Shown: piece by piece, positions 6,506 through 11,379 of the stretch
How the letters are laid out: every line of letters starts with the position of its first letter
Position numbering within the stretch: position 1 is the stretch's first letter
Origin: Eubacterium sp.
GTDB taxonomy: Bacteria; Bacillota; Clostridia; Lachnospirales; Lachnospiraceae
DNA length: 11,379 nucleotides
Assembly (NCBI GenBank): GCA_024697885.1
Contig: JAILSA010000108.1
Span: 1-11,379 of the forward strand
Direction of reading: 5' to 3'
Notes under the pieces: model-generated
Database searches by the model: none
What the model saw: the letters and a program-made list of their open reading frames with translations, nothing else
What the model was told of the DNA's origin: nothing
Position numbers and translations under genes: made by a program

Positions 6506-8572
6506 ATGAACAAGCGTCGTGACATGGCACGCAGAAGTGCCCTGGTCAGAGAACTAATTGATGACAACCAATACATTGAAGCTTTGCAGGTTATAGATGG
6601 AATGGATTTAGAGTCGGTGGAGTCCACCAGTGATCTAAATCTTTTTGCTGACCTATACGAAAAGGCAGAGCGTTTTGATAAGAAAAAAGAAATATATTAC
6701 ATTTTATATAAGCGCAATCATTCTCGTTATGTACTTAACAGATTATTGCGCCTTGTTTTGCGTATGGGGGATATGGAAGAGGCCAGAGAACTTTTTTTGG
6801 CTTACGAAATGGCCGGGGATGTAACCCTGGATACCTTCGAACTCCGCTATCTCCTTGCCAAGGCAGAGGGAGCCTCTAGAACGGTTTTGATTGACATTTT
6901 GGAGGAACTTAAGCAGGAAGAATTTACAGAGGAGTGGGGCTACCAGCTGGCCCGTCTCTACGAGCAGGAGGGAAGAAGACAGGATTGTATCCGTGTCTGC
7001 GATGATATTGTCCTCTGGTTTGGAAGTGGAAAAATCGTAGAGAAGGCCAAGATTCTCAAAGAAGAGGTGGAGTCCGACGACTGGGAGCCATCCAGCGAGG
7101 AAGATATTCCAGAAGTGGAGGAAGTGGATCCAGAGGAGATTATCCCTTATGCCGCTGCTCCAATTAAGGTAAGTGATTTTGAGGACGAGGAAGAAGAGGA
7201 AGAGGAGGACCAGCCGGCAGTCATTGAGGACGAGGGCGTAGCAGGACTTATGGAAGAGATTCCAGTCCGCAAGAGACCGCAGCCAGTACAGGTGGACATT
7301 CCACAGACAGTGATAGACCCAGCTGTGACCAATCTCGAGGTGGACCAGGAGACCTTAGACCAGGAGGAAGAGGTCCCAGAAGTCAAAAAAGCCACCTTAA
7401 AGGATGAAATTAAAACCCTTGACCGCAGCCAACAGGAGGAGGCTCCGGCCAGCGAGGGCTTGATTGTAGATGAGGAAGTGGCGGAGCCAGTAGAAGAGGC
7501 CCCAGCCCAGAAGGGATTTTTCTCCAAGTTGGTAGATTTTCTCAGAGGGGACCTAGACCAGGATGTAGGACCTGAAGATGAGGATGAGTTGACCGAGGCC
7601 TCCGACGAGGAGTACATAGATGAGGACGAGGACTACGATGAGGAAGAATACGAAGACGAGGAATACGAAGACGAGGAAGATTCAGACGAGGATTCTTCCG
7701 AAGTTTTAGAAGAAGGTCTAGAAGAGGCTGTAGAAGAAGAGGCTGTAGAAGAGGCCCAAGAAGACTCTCAAGAAGACCCAATGGATGAACTCAAGGCAGA
7801 GCTCAGCCAGTCCATGGCAGTGGAAATGGACGTGGAGGAAATGCCAGTGGTTCACAAGAAGCCGGCGGACTCCAGCAAGAAGGAAGATTTGGCATCCTCT
7901 GTCCAGGAGATTATGGAGGCCCAGCCTGTGGAGCCAATCCCTATGGAGGTTCCAAGTAAAAAGAAAATTACAGATACCCTGGATTTAAATGACACCCTAG
8001 ATATGCCAGAGGTGAGAAGGGCCCTTGAGGGAGCCCCACTCCAGATGGAGGTGGAGGAGGACACCAAGCCTCTTCAGATGGAGGTTCAGGTGGAAAAAGA
8101 AGCTCCCCGCATGGAGGTCAGACCCAATATAGAGCCAGAGGACATTTCAGAAAATGGAATTTCCTACCAGACCCTAAAGGCCACCATGAGTCACCTGGCC
8201 AAGCACGAGACCCCTCTCCACTTTGCCTTTGCCGGAGGCGAGGATCGGATTAACCTGGCAGTGGCAAAGCGCCTCACCAAGGAATTAAACAAAATCGGAT
8301 ATTTTTCTGCCGGAAGCATTAATCGAATTTCCGCAGAAAAGCTGAATGAAATAGAGCTAATTGACCAGGAAGAAAAAATGTTAGGTGGCTGTACCCTGAT
8401 TACCCAAGCACCTGAGTTGAACCAGAAGTCCGTATACGATCTGATTCACTGCATGAAAAAATACCAGGGACAGGCGGTTGTCATGCTGTCCGGTCCTTTC
8501 GATGAGATGGATTGCTTCCTGGCAAACTATCCGGAACTTGCAGAACTTTTTGATTACAAGGTAAGAATGTAA
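6506..8572 (+). CDS. TPR-like/acidic protein with a degenerate CbxX/CfxQ-type AAA+ domain
   Basis: This 688-residue protein is not one I know by name; its function is unknown. Residues 8-190 are helical and TPR-like, for example GYQLARLYEQEG (145-156) and helix-turn-helix pairs at 14-34, 44-70 and 74-100. Residues 190-550 are extremely acidic and presumably disordered, rich in E, D, V and P, with tandem YEDEE and EEAVE repeats and three QMEV/RMEV motifs near 515-545. A short amphipathic stretch, GFFSKLVDFLRG (337-348), interrupts the acid region. Residues 553-688 resemble a CbxX/CfxQ/SpoVK AAA+ domain, aligning without gaps around each motif, but the catalytic residues are gone: FAGGEDRINLAVAK replaces FTGNPGTGKTTVAR (N583 for the lysine), GGCTLITQA replaces GGVLFIDEA (T633, Q634), and L681 stands at the SRF arginine. 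It is therefore probably a non-hydrolysing scaffold or regulator (inference). No signal peptide or membrane span is visible. ATG 6506 has AAGGGG at 6492-6497. No separate promoter is convincing, so read-through from ffs is likely. Confidence 0.85.
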   Translation: MNKRRDMARRSALVRELIDDNQYIEALQVIDGMDLESVESTSDLNLFADLYEKAERFDKKKEIYYILYKRNHSRYVLNRLLRLVLRMGDMEEARELFLAYEMAGDVTLDTFELRYLLAKAEGASRTVLIDILEELKQEEFTEEWGYQLARLYEQEGRRQDCIRVCDDIVLWFGSGKIVEKAKILKEEVESDDWEPSSEEDIPEVEEVDPEEIIPYAAAPIKVSDFEDEEEEEEEDQPAVIEDEGVAGLMEEIPVRKRPQPVQVDIPQTVIDPAVTNLEVDQETLDQEEEVPEVKKATLKDEIKTLDRSQQEEAPASEGLIVDEEVAEPVEEAPAQKGFFSKLVDFLRGDLDQDVGPEDEDELTEASDEEYIDEDEDYDEEEYEDEEYEDEEDSDEDSSEVLEEGLEEAVEEEAVEEAQEDSQEDPMDELKAELSQSMAVEMDVEEMPVVHKKPADSSKKEDLASSVQEIMEAQPVEPIPMEVPSKKKITDTLDLNDTLDMPEVRRALEGAPLQMEVEEDTKPLQMEVQVEKEAPRMEVRPNIEPEDISENGISYQTLKATMSHLAKHETPLHFAFAGGEDRINLAVAKRLTKELNKIGYFSAGSINRISAEKLNEIELIDQEEKMLGGCTLITQAPELNQKSVYDLIHCMKKYQGQAVVMLSGPFDEMDCFLANYPELAELFDYKVRM
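7646..7675 (+). repeat. tandem 15-base direct repeat (two copies) in the acidic region
   Basis: GAATACGAAGACGAG occurs at 7646-7660 and again, identically, at 7661-7675. It encodes two copies of EYEDE inside the Asp/Glu-rich linker of the 688-residue protein. The flanking GACTACGATGAG (7631-7642) looks like a diverged further unit. Confidence 0.9.
7721..7750 (+). repeat. second tandem 15-base direct repeat (two copies)
   Basis: GAAGAGGCTGTAGAA occurs at 7721-7735 and again, identically, at 7736-7750. It encodes EEAVE twice, followed by a partial third unit (EEA). It lies 45 bases after the other 15-base repeat and has the same unit length. Confidence 0.9.
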
Positions 8573-8576
8573 GGAG
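8571..8576 (+). promoter_or_regulatory. ribosome binding site deciding the TTG start of the flavin reductase gene
   Basis: AAGGAG at 8571-8576 shares its first two bases with the TAA stop of the upstream gene (8570-8572). It sits eight bases before TTG at 8585. The overlap suggests translational coupling of the two genes. Confidence 0.7.
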
Positions 8577-8584
8577 CGAGGGAC

Positions 8585-9160
8585 TTGAAAGAGAAAAAAC
8601 AGTTGTGGAAGCCGGGCAACATGCTCTATCCTGTACCGGCAGTTATGGTTTCCTGCGCGGACATGGAGGGCAAGCCCAACATCATCACCGTTGCCTGGGT
8701 GGGGACAGTTTGTTCCGATCCCGCCATGGTGTCCATTTCCCTTCGTCCCAACCGCTACTCTTACGACCTTATTAAGGAGACGGGGGAGTTTGTTATCAAC
8801 CTGACCAGCCAGGATCTGGCCAGGGCCACAGATTGGTGCGGGGTCAAGTCCGGCCGGGATGTGGACAAGTTTAAGACCATGGGTCTGACGCCAGGCAAGG
8901 CAGAGAAACTTGATTTGGCCCCGATTATAGAGGAGAGCCCAGTCAACATTGAGTGCAAGGTAAAACAGATTTTAGAGTTAGGAAGTCACCACATGTTTGT
9001 GGCAGAGGTTATGGCCGTCCAGGTCAGTGAACGCCACATGAACGAGACGGGCAAGTTTGAATTGAACGAGTTGGGCCTTGTGGCATATTCCCACGGCGAG
9101 TACTTCAGCCTGGGGGAAAAACTTGGAAAATTTGGTTATTCTGTCAAAAAAAGGAAATGA
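8585..9160 (+). CDS. flavin reductase family protein (FMN-binding split barrel)
   Basis: This 191-residue protein belongs to the flavin reductase-like / flavoredoxin family, FMN-binding split-barrel proteins of the cytoplasm that pass electrons from NAD(P)H or ferredoxin to flavins or other acceptors. The physiological substrate cannot be read from sequence. Family signs are GNMLYPVPAVMVSC near the N-terminus, NIITVAWVGTVCSDPAMVSI (the first FMN-contacting strands), the RPNRYSYDLI and GEFVINL segments, and SGRDVDKF before the second half. The likely start is TTG at 8585, because AAGGAG lies eight bases upstream. The first in-frame ATG (residue 13) would delete part of the conserved WKPGN lead-in and lacks a good binding site. 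The gene starts 12 bases after the degenerate AAA+ gene, so the two are probably one operon. A second, independent promoter for murA lies just downstream. Confidence 0.88.
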   Translation: MKEKKQLWKPGNMLYPVPAVMVSCADMEGKPNIITVAWVGTVCSDPAMVSISLRPNRYSYDLIKETGEFVINLTSQDLARATDWCGVKSGRDVDKFKTMGLTPGKAEKLDLAPIIEESPVNIECKVKQILELGSHHMFVAEVMAVQVSERHMNETGKFELNELGLVAYSHGEYFSLGEKLGKFGYSVKKRK

Positions 9161-9188
9161 CTTTTGGTCAAAAGTGTCAAAATGCCGT

Positions 9189-9216
9189 TTTACAAATAAT
9201 AAAAATGTGCTATACT
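9189..9216 (+). promoter_or_regulatory. sigma-A promoter of murA with extended -10
   Basis: The -35 TTTACA (9189-9194, five of six consensus bases) and -10 TATACT (9211-9216) are 16 bases apart, with TG at 9208-9209 giving an extended -10. The -10 box ends 39 bases before the murA ATG, so murA has its own promoter separate from the upstream operon. Confidence 0.8.
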
Positions 9217-9245
9217 GAATAGGATTAAATACGTTTCAATCGTTT

Positions 9246-9250
9246 GGAGG
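9246..9250 (+). promoter_or_regulatory. ribosome binding site of murA
   Basis: GGAGG at 9246-9250 lies five bases before ATG 9256. An in-frame TTG at 9244 overlaps this site and cannot be the start. With ATG 9256 the conserved residues fall at E. coli MurA numbering (K22, N23, D305, R397), which confirms the choice. Confidence 0.9.
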
Positions 9251-9255
9251 TAAAG

Positions 9256-10554
9256 ATGAAACAGTATATTATAAAAGGTGGTACCCCCTTAAGAGGAGAG
9301 GTCGTTATCGGTGGTGCCAAGAATGCAGCCCTGGGAATTATCGTGGCAGCGATTATGGCAGATGAGCCAGTGAAAATTGAAAACTTGCCGGATGTTGATG
9401 ATGTCCGGGTTTTATTAGATGCAATCGAGGGCATTGGAGCCATTGTAGAGAGGATTGACACACATACAGTCCGCATCAACGGAGCCCTGATTAATGATGT
9501 AAATGTAGATGAAGATGCCATCCGCAAGATTCGCGGTTCCTACTATTTGGTAGGGGCTCTTCTTGGAAAATACAAGAAGGCCATGGTAGCCCTTCCAGGA
9601 GGATGCCAGATCGGAAGCCGTCCAATTGACCAGCACATTAAGGGTTTTGAGCAGTTGGGTGCAGAGGTTACGATCCACCACGGAAAGATTGATGCCAGAG
9701 CCGAGGCCCTGGTAGGTCACCATATTTACCTAGACTGCCCAAGCGTAGGTGCAACCATTAATATTATGATGGCGGCCTGCATGGCAGAGGGCAAGACAAT
9801 TATTGAAAATCCAGCCAAGGAGCCACACATTGTAGATGTGGCCAACTTCTTAAATAGTATGGGAGCCAATATCAAGGGAGCCGGTACGGATGCCATAAGA
9901 ATCCGCGGTGTGGAGAGCCTGCACGGCAGTGAATACTCCATTATTCCGGACCAGATTGAGGCGGGAACCTACATGCTGGCAGTGGCAGCAACCAGGGGAG
10001 ATGTTTATATCAAAAATGTAATCCCTAAGCACTTGGAGGCCATTACGGCCAAGCTGATTGAAATCGGTGCCCAGGTGGAGGAGTTTGACGACTGCGTTCA
10101 TGTCAAGGCAGACCACAGGTTGGGATATGCCAATGTAAAGACCATGCCATATCCTGGATTTCCAACGGATATGCAGCCACAGATGACAACCCTTTTGGCC
10201 CTGTCTCAGGGAACAAGTATTGTGACAGAGACAATTTTTGAGACCAGATTTAAGTATGTGGGCGAGCTCAGACGCATGGGAGCCAACATTACAGTAGAGG
10301 GCAATGCAGCCTTTATCACAGGAGTGGAGGGGCTTACAGGTGCCCAGGTCAGTGCACCGGACTTGCGTGCCGGAGCAGCTCTTGTCATGGCAGGACTGGC
10401 AGGCGAGGGTTATACCTATGTAGACCAGATTCAGTACATCGAGAGAGGTTACGAGAACTTTGCCGAGAAGATTCGCGGCATGGGTGGCCACATGGAAAAG
10501 ATTGATTCAGAAGATGAAAGGGCAATTCGCAAGTTCAAGATGAAAGTTTCATAA
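9256..10554 (+). CDS. murA: UDP-N-acetylglucosamine 1-carboxyvinyltransferase
   Basis: MurA catalyses the first committed step of peptidoglycan synthesis in the cytoplasm, transferring enolpyruvate from PEP to UDP-GlcNAc. The 432-residue protein has the family's two-domain inverted alpha/beta barrel length. Key residues are present: K22-N23 in GGAKNAALG, the loop cysteine C117 in LPGGCQIGSRP (E. coli C115, the fosfomycin target), D305 in PGFPTDMQPQ, and R397 in IERGYE. Presence of the cysteine predicts fosfomycin sensitivity of the enzyme, unlike the Cys-to-Asp variants of mycobacteria and chlamydiae. Many Firmicutes carry two paralogues (MurAA/MurA1 and MurAB/MurZ); which one this is cannot be decided from the sequence alone. 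It has its own promoter and a terminator, so it is probably a single-gene transcript. Confidence 0.96.
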   Translation: MKQYIIKGGTPLRGEVVIGGAKNAALGIIVAAIMADEPVKIENLPDVDDVRVLLDAIEGIGAIVERIDTHTVRINGALINDVNVDEDAIRKIRGSYYLVGALLGKYKKAMVALPGGCQIGSRPIDQHIKGFEQLGAEVTIHHGKIDARAEALVGHHIYLDCPSVGATINIMMAACMAEGKTIIENPAKEPHIVDVANFLNSMGANIKGAGTDAIRIRGVESLHGSEYSIIPDQIEAGTYMLAVAATRGDVYIKNVIPKHLEAITAKLIEIGAQVEEFDDCVHVKADHRLGYANVKTMPYPGFPTDMQPQMTTLLALSQGTSIVTETIFETRFKYVGELRRMGANITVEGNAAFITGVEGLTGAQVSAPDLRAGAALVMAGLAGEGYTYVDQIQYIERGYENFAEKIRGMGGHMEKIDSEDERAIRKFKMKVS

Positions 10555-10588
10555 TTGGATTAAAAATTGCGGAAAGCCTTATGATTAA

Positions 10589-10620
10589 AAAACGCCGCGG
10601 TTTCCGAGGCGTTTTACTTT
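10589..10620 (+). terminator. intrinsic terminator after murA
   Basis: AAAACGCC (10589-10596) pairs with GGCGTTTT (10608-10615). Inside, after a G-A mismatch, CGG pairs with CCG around a TTT loop. The downstream arm runs into TTTTACTTTAT. It lies 34 bases after the murA stop. The A-rich upstream arm could let it act in both directions. Confidence 0.85.
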
Positions 10621-10645
10621 ATCTTAGTGAAAGGAGTACTTAACG

Positions 10646-11379
10646 GTGAACGAGAAAGTAAGAACTATATTAGAAGAGGTAGGAAAGGTAATTCGAGGAA
10701 AAGAAGAGACCATAGAGACAGCTATGACAGCTATATTGGCCAAGGGACACATTTTGATTGAGGATGTTCCCGGTGTGGGTAAAACCACGCTGGCGGTAGC
10801 TTTTTCCCGTGCCATGGAGCTGACAGAGAGGCGTCTCCAGTTTACACCGGACGTTTTGCCAAGTGATGTGGTGGGATTTAATATGATTGATGCAGATGGA
10901 GAGTTCCAGTACAAGCCGGGAGCAATCCTCTGTAACCTGCTTTTGGCCGACGAGATCAACCGTACCTCCACCAAGACCCAGTCCGCCCTCCTAGAGGTCA
11001 TGGAAGAGGGTCAGGTAACGGTAGACGGTGTCACCAGACAGTTGCCAAACCCATTTATTGTAGTGGCAACCCAGAACCCGGTGGGATCTGCCGGAACCCA
11101 GATGTTGCCAGAGTCCCAGTTGGACCGCTTCATGGTAAAACTTTCCATGGGTTATCCAACTATGGACGAGGAGATGCGCCTGATTAAGGAGCGCCAGGAC
11201 ATTAACCCACTGGATTTTGTAGAGGAAATTATTTCCAAACAGGAATTGCTTTTGATGCAGGACGAGGTAAAGCAGGTTCATGTAGATGACAAGGTGCTTG
11301 CCTACCTGTCCAAAATAGTAGAGGGAACCAGAAACCACTCCATGATTTCTCTGGGAGTCAGCCCACGAGGAACCCTGGC
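10646..11379 (+). CDS. MoxR-family AAA+ ATPase (3' end outside window)
   Basis: The reading frame starts at GTG 10646 and stays open to the window end, giving 244 complete codons of a protein usually about 310-330 residues long. MoxR ATPases act as chaperone-like partners of VWA/DUF58 proteins, often in maturation of enzymes or in cell-envelope stress. Motifs in order are GKEETIETAMTAILAKGHILIEDV-type lead-in segments (residues 18-41), Walker A PGVGKTT (K46), LQFTPDVLPSDVVG (64-77), Walker B LLLADEINR (D102, E103), sensor 1 ATQNP (N144), and LPESQLDRF with the likely arginine finger R161. AAAGGAG (10630-10636) lies nine bases upstream of the GTG. In related genomes DUF58 and transglutaminase-like genes often follow, but they would lie outside this window. 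No clear promoter is visible between the murA terminator and this start. Confidence 0.92.
   Translation, partial: MNEKVRTILEEVGKVIRGKEETIETAMTAILAKGHILIEDVPGVGKTTLAVAFSRAMELTERRLQFTPDVLPSDVVGFNMIDADGEFQYKPGAILCNLLLADEINRTSTKTQSALLEVMEEGQVTVDGVTRQLPNPFIVVATQNPVGSAGTQMLPESQLDRFMVKLSMGYPTMDEEMRLIKERQDINPLDFVEEIISKQELLLMQDEVKQVHVDDKVLAYLSKIVEGTRNHSMISLGVSPRGTL

Noticed and set aside
9161..9174. Small inverted repeat CTTTTG/CAAAAG right after the flavin reductase stop.
   Set aside because: The stem is only about 5 bp and AT-rich, with no T run after it. It is too weak for a terminator, and there is no evidence that it is an operator for murA.
9244..9255. TTG at 9244 as an earlier start for murA (four extra residues).
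   Set aside because: It overlaps the GGAGG ribosome binding site itself, and ATG 9256 gives the conserved MurA residue positions.

Overview
The window looks like chromosomal core-genome DNA from a low- to mid-GC Gram-positive anaerobe of the Clostridia, most plausibly a Lachnospiraceae-type gut bacterium. The reasons are strong AGGAGG-type ribosome binding sites, consensus sigma-A promoters, a large Bacillus/Clostridium-type SRP RNA with an Alu domain, and a tRNA deaminase gene next to that RNA. The assignment is inferred from gene style and order; no 16S or other marker is present. There is no sign of phage, transposon, CRISPR or plasmid DNA.

Layout. 1-131: last 42 codons of an unidentified protein with a beta-rich tail. 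249-4259: a two-gene unit with a phosphoglucomutase/phosphomannomutase-type enzyme and a full-length glycogen branching enzyme (glgB), closed by a strong terminator. 4457-5503 (minus strand): tryptophanyl-tRNA synthetase (trpS), ending in a large compound hairpin and driven by its own promoter. 5657-6142: tRNA adenosine deaminase (tadA), divergent from trpS. 6215-6479: SRP RNA (ffs) behind a perfect consensus promoter. 6506-8572: a 688-residue protein not known by name, with a TPR-like N-terminus, a very acidic middle and what appears to be a catalytically dead CbxX/CfxQ (SpoVK-like) AAA+ domain. 8585-9160: a flavin reductase-family protein whose ribosome binding site overlaps the preceding stop codon. 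9256-10554: murA (UDP-GlcNAc enolpyruvyl transferase) with its own promoter and terminator. 10646-11379: start of a MoxR-family AAA+ ATPase, cut by the window end.

How the genes work together. The mutase and GlgB fit glycogen metabolism: glucose-6-phosphate/glucose-1-phosphate interconversion followed by branching of alpha-1,4-glucan. trpS, tadA and ffs are translation and protein-targeting housekeeping genes. murA begins peptidoglycan precursor synthesis. The least ordinary item is the 6506-8572 protein. It sits directly after the SRP RNA, where dnaX is found in Bacillus subtilis, and its C-terminal domain aligns without gaps around the nucleotide-binding motifs of CbxX/CfxQ ATPases while lacking the Walker A lysine, the Walker B acidic residues and the arginine finger.
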